Assembly: GCA_027943335.1 (NCBI GenBank)
Contig: BSBK01002082.1
Location: forward strand, 1,030,001 to 1,094,000
DNA from: Chamaecyparis obtusa
Taxonomy: Eukaryota > Streptophyta > Pinopsida > Cupressales > Cupressaceae
Reading direction: 5' to 3'
DNA length: 64,000 nt
The notes beneath the pieces were generated by a model. That model was not told the DNA's origin. It ran no database searches and was given only the letters and a program-made list of their open reading frames with translations. Made by a program: the position numbers and the translations under genes. Below, piece after piece: positions 36,775-48,354 of the stretch; position 1 is the first letter of the stretch; each line of letters starts with the position of its first letter.

Positions 36775-36785
36775 CCCCTTTTATA
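36775..36785 (-). promoter_or_regulatory. TATA box of the antisense PMD gene
   Basis: Minus strand GCTATAAAAGGGG. TATAAAA lies about 75 bp upstream of the ATG at 36705, a normal plant spacing for a short 5' leader. It indicates transcription independent of the LTRs. Confidence 0.7.
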
Positions 36786-37302
36786 GCATTTTGACTTTTT
36801 GACCTAATTTTCAAAACACCTCAGAATTGTGCAAAAATTGCACCCCTAGCTAATTTTGACATCTTGGATCCATTTTCAGACTCAAAATTGAAATCTGAGT
36901 TAATCTTGATAGTCAAAATCACATTTTAAAAATTTATCCCTCTTTTGCGCAGTTGGCTGACCATTTGAGGCCTGATCCTTTGATCTTCGCTGGGGCATCT
37001 TTATTTCTTCACCCCCATCTCTTTTGACCTTCTAGTCTATCATTCATTTTCACTCGCTTCATCTTTCTGAGTTTGACTTGGTCAAACTAGGGCATGTCTT
37101 CACTGCTTGATGGTTATCCTGTTACCCTTTATCTTTGATTATGATTTGATCATCCTTTATCAATCTGCTGTTCTCCTCTACCTGATTTCGATTTTGATTC
37201 TGAGGGGGCAGTACCTATTGGATTTAATCCTTGATTTTCTTGATTCAGCTACCTTTTTATGAGCTTTCGCTCAGCTTGAGATTTTTATCTCTTATTTTGG
37301 AT

Positions 37303-37456
37303 GTGATCCCAAAATGAACTCATGTCCAGAATCTTTTGTTTATTTTTGTCCGGGCGTGTTCCCAAAATGAACACACGTTTGAGTTGTTTTGTGATCCCAA
37401 AATGAACTCACATTTCAATTCTTCTTTGACTACATGTGTTCCTAAAATTATCACAC
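37303..37456. repeat. Four copies of a CCCAAAATGAAC repeat before the PPT
   Basis: Copies at 37303, 37355, 37391 and 37436 alternate GTGATCCCAAAATGAACTCA and GTGTTCCCAAAATGAACAC. The second can fold (GTGTTC / GAACAC). They lie 520-670 bp upstream of the antisense gene's TATA box and just inside the 3' LTR. Confidence 0.65.
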
Positions 37457-37463
37457 ATTAGTC

Positions 37464-37476
37464 AAAGAGGGGCAAA
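37464..37476 (+). other. Polypurine tract of E1
   Basis: AAAGAGGGGCAAA directly abuts the 3' LTR, as expected for the plus-strand primer. Confidence 0.85.
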
Positions 37477-38470
37477 TGTATGCACTCTAAAATGGTCGCC
37501 TAGACTTTGGGCCCCCATTCAACAATTTATCAAATCTCTGAATCAATATTTTCAAAAATCAACATTTTTCAAATATCAATTTCCTTGATCAAATCCTATT
37601 TCATCATTTTTTATTATTTTCCTTGGGCTAACCATTTTATCCTAAGTTTTTATTTGATTAAAAGGAATATTTCCTCCCCTTTTAATAAATAAAAAGCCCC
37701 CCACTTTTCCTCTTATCCTAAGTTGCACAAATAAAGCATCATTCTTATTTTATAAAAAGGGAAAAAATACTTTTTGTCTCATATGGACACAAAAGTCAAC
37801 TCTTATTTTCCCATTGGAGGAGACTTGTGCACATGGATTGCTCCGCTTTGATGCTCCACCGTTGATTAAATCTTTTGCCTCTTAATCTCCATGGTCCATT
37901 TCTCCTCAATTCCTATAAAAGAAGAGCTCTCTTCCTCATTTTAGGAAATTCTCTTTTATGCTAATGTTATGCTGCAGGTTTTCTAGGTTATTTGGAGCTC
38001 TTTGAAGACATTCTTGCATTCAAGCTTTGAAGACATTGTTGTTGCATTTCATTTAGCTTGCTTTCTTGCTTTCATATTTGCATAATCATGGCATTCTTAG
38101 TATAGACTTTCTTTATGCTATAGATTAATCTCACATAGTTTAACTAGGAGGGATTGTAAGACTTGTACTTTCCTTTCATAGCCTAGTTTGCACTTTCATT
38201 TTCATATATTAGCTTGCATCTTCATTCTTAGCTTACTTTCATTGCACTTCATTTGATTCTTGGAGATATTGGCATTCTTTCCCTTGTCTTCACTTGAATC
38301 TCTCATTGTGTGGTTGACTAGCAAGGTCATTAAGTTTATTAGCTCTAGCTGAGAGCAATTTTAAATCTTGCAACTCCATACATAGAGAGCTATGGATCAA
38401 TTTTTGAGACCTCATTCTTGAGTGTTCTTGATTGTAATGATCCATAGAAGTACACTATTTTGTGTGTACA
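37477..38470 (+). repeat. E1 3' LTR
   Basis: It has the same 994-bp length as the 5' copy, TGTATGCACT...GTGTGTACA, followed by target duplication acaag. Confidence 0.95.
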
Positions 38471-39560
38471 ACAAGTACTCTTATCTAATCAAGATACAAC
38501 AGTATCCTAAATCAAAAATCCCCCTAGAACTATGCTACAACAAAAACTATCTACCAAAGGTAGGCATTTTTGTGTGGGCAATGATCCAAAAGAGGATAAT
38601 TACTACAAAATGGTTCACCAAATTGGGATTTCAAGGCCCCTTGAGATGTCCTTTGTGTAATAAAAAGGAAGAAACAATTGACCATATCCTGGTAAACTGT
38701 GAATATACCATTAAATGTTGGAGATGGTTAACAAATAGATTGGGATGGTTAACAACACTTCCTAATAATCTGGAGGGATTACTTCAAAGATGGCCAACCT
38801 CACACAAAAAAGAGTTTTTATAGAAACCTTTGGATTGTTTCTCCATCAATTTATTATGGGAGGTATGGAAAGAACTTAATACGATTATTTTTAGGATAAG
38901 GAGATGAGAGGGGAGCACCTTGTCGACAAAATTGAGGCATCCATTATAGAATTCATTAACAGTCGATTGTCAACATATCAACATCCAGAAGTATCACTCT
39001 CAAGATGGGATGAGAGGATACACAACAATTAGATAGGCCTAACTATTCCACCATACATTGGGAAGGGAGGGGAATCTAGTAAACTTAAGAGGGAAGAGTG
39101 CAAATGGATTCCTCCCAAACATGGTTGGTTCAAGCTCAACTTTGATGGAGCTTCAAGAGGTAACCCAAGAAAAGAAGGCATTGAATGCATCATCCACAAT
39201 TGGGAGGGATTAGAAATTGCTAGATTAGCAAAGCCAATAGGGAAAGAAAAAAGAAACATAGCAGAAATAAATGTATTAACAAAGGGGCTCTTGCTTTGCA
39301 AGAACCTACAAATAGAGAAATTAGAGATTGAAGGAGATTCAGAGATTTTGGTCGATGTCATCGGGAAGGGACACATGCCTAATTGGAAATAAGAAGCTTT
39401 GTTGGAAAGAGATAAGGAACTACTAAAATACTTCAAAAAATACACCATTAACCATATCTACTGAGAAGAAAACAATAAAGTTGATAGTTTAGTAAAGGGG
39501 TAGATGGGGAATTTGTGGACAGTATTGGTTAAGACAAAAATAGCAATGTGGAAAGATATG
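38471..39560 (+). pseudogene. LINE ORF2, 3' part: zf-RVT and RNase H
   Basis: Continues the LINE protein after E1. The zf-RVT region reads LPKVGIFVWAMIQ, RCPLCNKKEETIDHILVNCEYT (38640-38710; C..C..H..C set present). After a stop-containing stretch comes an RNase H domain (39120-39400): KLNFDGASRGNP with the first Asp, AEINVLTKGL with Glu, and EGDSEILVDVI with Asp. RNase H at the C-terminus is seen in many plant L1-type LINEs. In-frame stops at 38821 and later show decay. Confidence 0.82.
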
Positions 39561-40037
39561 GAGGATTCAAACTAGCAAAAAAAATATACAAAGGAAGGTT
39601 GAGTAGTGGTAGGATAAATTTAGAAAATTGAGCTATAAAAGGATAGTCTCAAAGCAACCATGGGACATGAGTGTCAAGCATAGAATGAATTAAATAATTA
39701 TATCCAAACATAAGGGACATATGGTTGTGAACCATTTAAACCTTGTAGTATTAAATTCAAACTCAGATACGTAGACTTGTATCATGGTCAAGCAAAGATT
39801 TACAAAAATGGTTACTCAATGAGTTAGGCTTCAGACTGTTTAAATTGATTATTATGAACACATCCTTTGTTATGTAGATATAATTATATAATGATTATAC
39901 CTACTTTGGTATGTAAAAACAACAACAATTTTATATTAGACACTTTATAGATATATTTGGGTATTAAGTAGCATGAGTATATCTGGGGGGTTTATGATTG
40001 AATGGTGGTATTTCCCAAAAATATAGATTAAGTTGTA
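39561..40037. other. LINE 3' untranslated region or spacer
   Basis: No coding signal. A LINE end might lie near 39914 (GTAAAAACAACAACAA), but no clean poly-A tail or target duplication is visible. Confidence 0.35.
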
Positions 40038-41000
40038 TGTTGTTGATGTGATTTTTATTCCACTACAACATGCAGAATCAAATACGCAATGCTTCGAGGT
40101 GAAATACCAAATATTCAATCCTCTCTTGATAAAATGTCATCTCTCATTCTAAGATTGCAAAGTAAGATCATACAACGACTTCAAGGTTCCTTCTATTGTA
40201 GATACTCTCTCAATGAAATAATGTGATTTGTTGGTAAACACTTGGGAGACTTATGTTGCTTATCAAGATTTGACAATGCACTTCTAAAGATATGGCTTCA
40301 CAATGTGCCATGAAAATACAATTTTTTAGTTTTCAACTCTTGGCTTCTCAATTTATTTAAACTTAACTCCTATTTCTACTCCTAGGTTTGAATACAAAGA
40401 CTTGTGAATGTCTTGCACTCTACTAGATGTAGCTTAATCAGTGACTCGACTCACCTAGTGCAAGCTTTTAAGGTATACTTAAATATTTTCAAATTAATAG
40501 TTTCTCCTTAATCTCACCAAGTTGATGCAAACTAATGATCCAATACGAATTGAAGTTAAGCATTAGCATTCATCAACTAACCATGCAAGGCACTCTTATA
40601 ATCTGCAAGATGCTAGTGGCCCAGATTTGTTCGATTCATGCAAGTGAACATCCACAAATACTTTCATTCAACTAAACTACTTGAAGAAAATTCTATTCTA
40701 CTTTATCTTAACAACTTGAAATGAAAAGAAACTTTGAAATGAAATCTATTCTAAATGAGGATGAGGTAACCATGCAATAACACAAACTTGATCACAACGA
40801 TCACCATGCAAAACACAAAAATGATGAGTAGACCAAATTTGGCATTATTCTTGCAACAATTCTTCAACATCTCTCTTTACAAATGATGTGAGCAAGCCTT
40901 TATATAGGAGCTTCAAGTAAAATGAATGGCCAAGATTGATTTGAAATTAAGGGCCAATATTAATCAACCTAAGCCCTAATTAGGGTTTCCATAACCATGG
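40038..41000 (-). repeat. Probable 3' LTR of element D (right limit uncertain)
   Basis: On the minus strand, U3 with CCTATATAAAGGCTTGC is followed by about 860 bp ending ...CATCAACAACA. A second copy is not present because the 5' half of D lies beyond E2. Confidence 0.4.
40899..40906 (-). promoter_or_regulatory. TATA box in element D LTR
   Basis: Minus strand TATATAAA within CTCCTATATAAAGGCTTG. Confidence 0.5.
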
Positions 41001-41324
41001 ATGCAATATTAAATGCCTGCCCAATTATATTCAAGCACCACCATGTGGGCCAATTAGAAAATTGCATTGCCTTCATGGCCCAATAAGAAAATTCATGAAA
41101 ATTCAAATGCATAACAACTAGATAAGGTGCACCAAAAAATGGACCAATGAGAAGAGAGCACATGTAGGAGAAGCCACCACCTATTAGACTAATAAGAGAA
41201 TTTAGATGCATCAAGATTTAATTAAAAAAAGGCCATGTGGGCCTATGCCACTTGGCGCCAAATGGGTCAATCAAAATAAAGCATTTATTAATCAACCAAT
41301 GAGAGAATTTAGGATCATGTGGGT

Positions 41325-44218
41325 CTATGCTACCTCATCATCTTGGGAATTGTTCCCCTCATCCTCGTTATCTTTTTCACATTCAATGAACCTAGACACA
41401 ATCTCACTAATCATTTCCATGGGACACTTGGCATTAATCCAAGACTATACTCATAGTAGCTTGCCTCACTAGTATAAGTAGAGCAAGACTTCTTCCAATC
41501 TATTGTATTATACCAAGTCATGAAGCCTAAAAATTTCACAACTACATCCAATTTCTCAAACATGAGCGGGTTTCCTTCCATAGAGCTGATTTCATTTACT
41601 TTTCCTTGAAGTCCTCCCATCATAATCCTTTGATTTCCATCCATCTCTAAGTAACATAGATCTCACATACCCAAGTATCTCACTCTTCATCCTTAAAATG
41701 GAATCCCTTGTGATCAAAAAACAAGGCTCCAGTTTCCTAAGTACATCACACCTGTAAGTTATTACCTAATGTCACACTATGAATTCAACCTCTTGGCTCT
41801 TTCCTAAAACTTGATTCTTGATCAATGTAAGCAATGGAACCTCCATAAGAGCCTGTAAATGAGAGAGAACCTCCTCCTGTCCTGTTGAATAGTCTCCACA
41901 CTGCCTCAATATATTCTCACTTTTCTCTTGAAGGGAGAGTATGGTATCATATTTCCTCATAAAATTCTTGATGAATATGCTTGCCTCTTCACATATTGAT
42001 TCCAGGTCCATCTTTTTTCTTCTTGCCCAACAAGTCCAATCTCGTCAAATCCTACCATACCAGGCATTGGAAGAGTACAATCTGGATCAACCTATTGAAG
42101 TGGGTTCATGACATACCTCATATTTTCCTTCAACCTCTTATTTTCTTTCTTGTATTTCCTTTTCTTTCCCACTTCCTTATTAATTCTTTCCTCAAGAACC
42201 TGGATGGATCCTCAGGCCTCCTCGATTTCTTGCACCTTGGTGGTTTTCCCCAACTCATATTCTTCTATGTCATACTCTCCTAGTTCAATCTCTCCCCTTG
42301 CCTTATCTACTTTTGGGACTACAACTTGTGCCATTTGTGTTCTTTAAGCATCCTTCATGATCTGATAGAACCTCTTAGCTAGCATCTTGTTCTTTTCACC
42401 ATCATCTCTTCTAACTATCTCTTTTATGTTATCAATTGGCTTCTCAACTGCAACCTATTTTGTCATTCTACTTCACATCCAGGTGGGTGTCGTGATTTCT
42501 CCAAGTTCATCCTCATCCTTTTCTTCCTCATTATTTTTCTCTTGGATTTCTTGATTGGCTTCTTGATTTATTTCCACCTCTTTTGGTTGGATTTCATCAT
42601 CCTATAAAAGTGTCTCGACATCAATAATCTCATTCCCTTCCTCTTTATGTGCTTCATTATGTTGAGGGGGTGAGTCCCCTTTTTTCTCATCATGATCCAA
42701 TGGAACATAACTAGAGCTCTTATTAGTTGTTGATTCATTAACAACAGGAACAGGCACCTCCTCTTCTACTGCTTACCCTAGAGTTCTATCCTTTGTCGGT
42801 TGTTTATGTTTCTTTTGTTGAGGTTATTGATTGACAACTTCTTTCCTTTTCTTCTCATTTGTTTGTGGAGGCCTACTACCACCACTTTTACTATGCTAAC
42901 TCTCAAAACTAGTACTTATCCCTTTTGGTGGCCCAAATGACTCCTCCTCAAGCTCAATTATGTGCTTCATGAGCTCATAAGTCAAAGGAAGCCTCATTTC
43001 TTGTAGGTGAGCTACATGTCTCTGCAACCAAACCTTAGTGAATGTACTAACTATTACTATGAGTGCATCCAAACTCTCTTCATTGTTATATGTCCAATCA
43101 ATGTGAGGAATGTCATCCTTCTTTTCTTTCTCATAGTCAAGCTAGAGGTATTTCCTATCATCTTCTACCTAATCAGGAATATGTGTCCACTTTCTCTTAT
43201 CAACTCAACTGGCATCCTATAGAATGATCGCCTCTTTATCTCTATATCATCACTAGCATTAGCCTAATGATCCTATATGTGTGCTATATGATTGTATTGG
43301 ATTCCATACACCTTAATATGATGAAGAGGGTCAAAATGTACTCTTCTAATATACAACCCCAAAGAGTAGAACTCAAACCTTCCCTCAGCCGCCTTTTCTA
43401 CTTCAAGAGTCAAACAACTCTCACTCCCAAGATTGAGTGGAAACGTGATTCCTAGCCTATGTTTAGACTTCTAAATTATGTCATATGCCATCAACTATCT
43501 AGATACCTCCATCAATACTATCTTATTGGTTGGGAAGATGGGAAGCTTCTTTGGGCAAACTGTGCTTCCTAATATCCGGATGTAAGTAAACTTGTGAAAT
43601 TGAATAAACCATGACCCATACTTCTTCACTAGATCTGCTTCTTCTTTTGACATCATCCTAAGTGGATCCTTTTGTAACCCCCTTACATTGTGCATGGTGA
43701 ATACATCATTAGCAATCTTGAAATCATCTCTACTTTGAAGATGGAGCTAGGGGTAGTAGTCATAAACCATGAATTATCCCTTCTTATTTCCAACTATCTC
43801 AAGGTATCAAAACCCATGATACCTATGTATTCATGCCATCATATAGACTAGATAGGAAGTCATGTGGAAGGCCTTGTTGTGTGTGTTTCACTATTCTCAA
43901 TTACTCATCAATGTTGTTTCTAATCACCCATGCCCAATGAAACATCTCACTTCCATTAAGAATCACTTCCATGTAGTAGCACATCCAAGTATCAAAGAGT
44001 GTTTCTTGGGGGTTTCCCGTAACCCAATTTAACATCAATATCAAGTCCCCCACATCTTCCTTAAAATCAAACTTCGTTAACTTGGAAAGTTGGGCACGCT
44101 TCCTTTTAGCTTCTATCAGCCATATTCCTTCTTGCCATTCATCTATCTTTTGGATGTCCACCCTATGTTCTAGGATGTTGAAGGTTTCCTTAATTTCATC
44201 CACTGCAAGAGTAACCGA
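41325..44218 (-). pseudogene. Element D ORF: unknown protein with acidic and coiled-coil regions
   Basis: About 2.9 kb reads on the minus strand through several frames. The N-terminal part is globular (44218-43270; WQEGIWLIEAKRKRAQLSKL, then LGSTVCPKKLPIFPTNKIVL). Basic patches follow (KKRKEVV and KKHKQ, near 42800), then an Asp/Glu-rich region (42450-42750) and a coiled-coil region with KERKRKYKKENKRLKENMRY-like sequence (about 42130). The C-terminal part (42011-41325) ends in CEKDNEDEGNNSQDDEVA and a stop at 41325. The family is not recognised. The layout resembles element B ORF2, although no residue-level identity is evident. Many stops are present. Confidence 0.4.
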
Positions 44219-44331
44219 TGTAATCACCTAAAATTTCTCTAGTAGAACCTAAGCCCCTAATTTTGATCAAGTTTGCATCAAGCAAAATTCTAAATCTCAA
44301 AGGAATAATTTACTAGACATAATTATGTAAG

Positions 44332-45174
44332 TGTAGACATGGAAAATTGGCAAAGGCTTAAATCAATCAAAAGGTGCATCAAGTCATCAAAATAATACGA
44401 AAAATCGATAAATGGAACAAAGGCAATTCAAATCAAAGGAAAATTCAATTAAATGATTAAATGATTAAATAAAGCTTGAAAAGGGGAAAAACACTAAGAA
44501 ATTGATTAAATTCAATTAATGACATAGTTGTTGAAATGAAAAATCAAAATGAACCTCTTACCCTTCATGGCTAAATTTAATTACTTTAATTAATTAATAA
44601 ATCATAAATTCTCTCAACAAAGGAAAAAGGAGACAAAATGGACACAAATCACTCACTTTTGTTGAAATGGTCCAGCCTTTTGAAACCATTTAAATGTTTG
44701 TCCCCCATTTAGGGACAAAGCAAAGCCAATTGACCTTACCCAAGCATAACCATGGTTATCTCACTCTACCCCCTACCCTTGGGAAAATCTTATAAATAGA
44801 AGGCATTTTGAGGCATTAATGATCCACTCCATATCTTTGAATTGCAGCAAAGCTCTTGCAATTTGCATCCACACCACTCACTTAGCATTTTCATTGATAT
44901 TTAGCTTAAATTGTTGATCATTTTAGAGATTTTCTTATCAAATAGAGCTAGAATTTGATAATTAGATCTAAATTTGCATATCATATAGCTTAATTCTCAT
45001 CTTTAGAGTGTCACTAGTGAGGATCATAGCTGAGAGCCTCATTTACCACTTTATTTTAGAGAACCATGAGATGTTGATAGATTAATTGTGCATTATTTAG
45101 ATTAGTTTGCTTTGAATAGTGTAAATTCTCTTTAAATCTTGTAATTTCATGAAGGTGTAAATCACTCACACACA
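44332..45174 (+). mobile_element. Solo LTR inside the E2 LTR
   Basis: 843 bp, TGTAGACATGG...CACTCACACACA, flanked by perfect 5-bp duplications gtaag (44327-44331 and 45175-45179). It contains a TATA box TATAAATA (44791-44798). No PBS or PPT is attached, so it most likely arose by recombination between the two LTRs of a former full element. Confidence 0.85.
44791..44798 (+). promoter_or_regulatory. TATA box of the solo LTR
   Basis: TCTTATAAATAGAAGG, about 460 bp into the LTR. Confidence 0.55.
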
Positions 45175-45992
45175 GTAAGCAACCTGGATAATCCTCCTTG
45201 CATAATTAAATCAAATCATCTCAAATATTAAAACTTAAAAAATTATTTAATTGTCAAATTTTCCTTTTAATATAAAGTCCTAGCACTTTTTATTAAAAGA
45301 GCACTTTGTGCAACATAATCTTGATTAAATAGCAATTAAAAGGGGATTTTCTCTTTTTTCTTATTCTCCCATCAAGCTTGGCCAATCAAAATTCTTGAAT
45401 CCTTCTCAAATAGATTGATCTCTCTCACCACTCATTTCTACCTAACATATTTTGCCTCTTAATCTCCACCCTTCATTCTTGATGCACTTTCCTTAAAAGG
45501 AATCTCTTCCTTGGCTCAAGGGATCTATCTTTGTGCATTCTAGAGTTACTATGCTATTTTGAATTCTTAGTTCTTAGTTTATTTCATCATATGCTTATAG
45601 CTCTCTTACATTATTAGATTAGCTCATTTTTTAGTATAATCTTGCATTGTTAATCTAGCTTGCTTTCATTCTAGCATTGTTAATCTTCCATTCTAGTTGC
45701 ATCATAGTTTTACATTTGCATTTGGATCATCTTGGAATGGTGAATGCAAGTCTTGCATCTCCTCCACATTTGAAATCTTTCATTTTTGAGTATTCAAGTC
45801 ACTAATCCTTCATGTCAATCTTATGAGCATTTTAAAAAAGGATTAAACTCGCTTCAACTAGGAAGAAATAAGCCTCTTGTGAGGGTTTAGTTGTTCATTT
45901 GATGTGAACTCTTATAGCTAAATTCTTGAGTTAAAGGTTTATTGAGTGTTGGTTGCATTCCAATTGAATACCAATATTTAACCACACATGTT

Positions 45993-46010
45993 TAGCGCCC
46001 ACCATGGGGC
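45993..46010 (+). other. PBS of E2
   Basis: TAGCGCCCACCATGGGGC, two mismatches from the E1 PBS, with the same four-base spacing to the LTR. Confidence 0.8.
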
Positions 46011-48354
46011 CCGAATCAATTTTTGGTCCCATTTATTATAGGTTTTTTAATTCATTTTTCAAAACTACGACAAATATCACACCTAACAGTACAGATTATC
46101 ATACGACATCCTCTTTCATCATATGTATTGATGAGTTTTATTGTATGATATTATAGAATAAGGTGATTTATCACATGCAATTTTAAGTTTCATCGTACGA
46201 CACAAAAACTCTGGCTTTCATTGCATGGCTCTTTGAGTTTCATTGTATGATAATATGTTGTTGATTGTGTTTTATTGCATCAAAAATAGAGCGTGTTTTA
46301 AAGGGTCCAGCTGCTTGGATTTTTGGATTTTTGTGCTTTATTCGGCTTCATCTTAGCCTTAACATTCTATTTTGCAAGAAATAACAGGTTTTTGCAAGGT
46401 ATTTGAGAGGAAATTCATTCGTCAAAGTCATCTACATTGCCTTGTTTTGAGACTACTAGTGCTTTGTGATTGTAGGACGTTTGCCAAAGTCTTGTCTTGG
46501 GACTACTAAATCCATTCATTTTGCAAGTTGCTTTGGAGATTCAAGAAAACATTGTCTTCCTTAATTTGATCTTTCTAGGCATCTAGCTTAACTAGGAAAG
46601 CTTATTTTCTTGTGACTAGTTGGGTAGTAGGAGAGTATGCTCTTCACCTCTTAGAGGTTGAATCAAAATCTTGATCTACTTGATTTTTCACTTGCAAAAT
46701 AATCTTGGGTAAATGAATATATGATTGATGTGCTTGAGAGAAGCTATGGAGTAGAAGACTATGCTCTTTTCCCTTGTGGAAAATAAAAAATATAAACTAG
46801 CTTCATTAACCTATCTATTTTCTTTTCTCATTTACCTTTAGAAGGGTCTTTCATTGAGGTAAAAATCTTGTGGGAATGATCCAAGTGGGACAGAGCAAAG
46901 CCAGCTCATCCAACCCACTATAAAATTTATGCCTTGTTGGCCAAAAACCACAAGGGTGTAGCTATTAATTATGTTGGGTCATTCATTTAAATGGAAGACC
47001 ATGCATGAGAGTAATGTGTAGGGCCGAGAGGTCTCAATCTTGCTTGCAAGACTACCTTACTTGAAGCACTTGTAGGGCTATAGCCCTCAATTCCGGTAAA
47101 TGGAACTACAAGGGATAGTTGGGAACAGATGCCCTTACTAGACATTCTTGTTTAAACACTACCCAACTTACCTCTGAAAGTATCATAATCTTTGTGCAAG
47201 GATTGATCCAAGTGGACTTACCCAAATCACCTCAATACTACTCACCATATGTACTCCCTTGGATGGTATGCTCGAAAAATCCAACATCATTTTGTGTGAA
47301 GCGAAGGAATACCAAGTTGTGGGCAAAGATTTTGATACTACCCTTGACCTTAGGTAGTTTTTGTGTGATGTGTCTTCGAATGTATTGAGACCTATGGAGA
47401 TCATTGTGGAACATGTACACTTAACACTTTTAACACATTGCAACAACATCTTAGACCTCACAAGTGCTTGTATCCCCAAAGTTGCTTTGTCCTTTGGTGG
47501 ATTGTTTGAAAACTTTTGTTTGATCATGCTATTGCCTACCTGAAGACATTCAGACCTGATTTAGGGACACTCAGAATTATCATAGATTTGAAACAAAAAT
47601 AGTCTAGATTGGTCAGATTTCTCAAAAGAATGGTAAATTATCCTTTTTTTCATGCATCCTATTTCTTTTCTCAGCATCAAATCGTAGGATACGAGTGCTT
47701 TATCGCACCTTGTTTTGAGTTTCATCATACGACAAGATTGGCCTTCACCATATTATCGCATGCCATTGAGAGTTTTATCATACCCAGTGTTAGAGTTTAT
47801 TGTACGATCCTATGCTTGACTAGTTACCAAACCTGCATTAAGTTCTCAAATTTTAGCGTCTTTTACTATCTAGGCTCTTATTGGCTTTTCTGTCATCTAG
47901 ATCAACAATCACCCATCTAAAACTAGTATTCTTAACTGATTGATTCCATTCTAGTAGTTTGGTTTCTCTTCTCTCCTATTTTAAGATCTCAAAAGTGATC
48001 TAGCTATTGTCTCAGAATATCCTATCCCATTTGAAATTAAACCTTGCTCAACTTAGTCACAAGTTCCACTTAGTAGGCATTCAAGCCTCATTCTTGATAC
48101 CTTGTACTTAGTTCTCTTGGCTATATCAACCCGACCACAAGTATCACTCAGTAGGCATTATGCCTCACTCTCAATACCTTGCACCTTGTTTCAGTTGCCA
48201 CGTTATCTTTACTCACTCTTGAGATAGAGCTATCATTACCTGGATCTTCTTACACTAGCTTAGTAACCTTGTTACTATCAATTTTTCAATCTCATCTTAC
48301 ATGTTAGTTACAACTCGTAGTCAAGTCATTCCTACAAGGCTATAGCTGATCTAA
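46011..48354 (+). other. E2 leader with palindrome swarms
   Basis: Non-coding. It has two clusters of TTTCATCGTACGAT-like motifs (46075-46270 and 47675-47815), including TCGTACGA at 46193-46200. It has two copies of an AGTATGCTCTTCACC-like block (46633 and 46758), and a block near 47205-47250 shared with E1. It has the same layout as the E1 leader, but the palindromic core is different. Confidence 0.6.

Larger units (their letters stand above)
21451..38470 (+). mobile_element. E1: complete Tat-lineage Ty3/gypsy retrotransposon, 17.0 kb
   Basis: The order is 5' LTR, PBS, 2.6-kb leader, gag, protease, G-patch-like linker, RT, RNase H, second (archaeal-type) RNase H, integrase, 1.6-kb non-coding part, antisense PMD gene, repeat region, PPT and 3' LTR. 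Both LTRs are 994 bp. The dual RNase H and the extra antisense gene fit the Tat lineage. About 19 in-frame stops and one frameshift break gag-pol, yet the LTRs differ at only about twenty positions by eye. It lies in a LINE with a 5-bp target duplication. Confidence 0.92.
40038..44218 (-). mobile_element. Element D: decayed LTR-type element, minus strand, 5' part removed
   Basis: The left end (plus strand TGTTGTTGATGTG) looks like an LTR terminus. A TATA box lies on the minus strand at 40899-40906, followed by AT-rich untranslated sequence to the end. To the right is a long minus-strand coding remnant (41325-44218). Its 5' end is cut by insertion of E2 at 44219. No pol domains are visible, so it is probably non-autonomous. 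Confidence 0.5.
44219..45988 (+). repeat. E2 5' LTR (interrupted by solo LTR)
   Basis: It starts TGTAATCACC and ends ACCACACA four bases before the PBS. Without the 848-bp solo-LTR insertion it would be about 922 bp, close to the 994 bp of E1. It shares with the E1 LTR the block TTTTGCCTCTTAATCTCCA; the E1 TATA box is replaced by CCTTAAAAGG. Confidence 0.75.

Noticed and set aside
39029..39448. Long open frame on the minus strand
   Set aside because: It is the shadow of the LINE RNase H domain, which has its catalytic residues on the plus strand.
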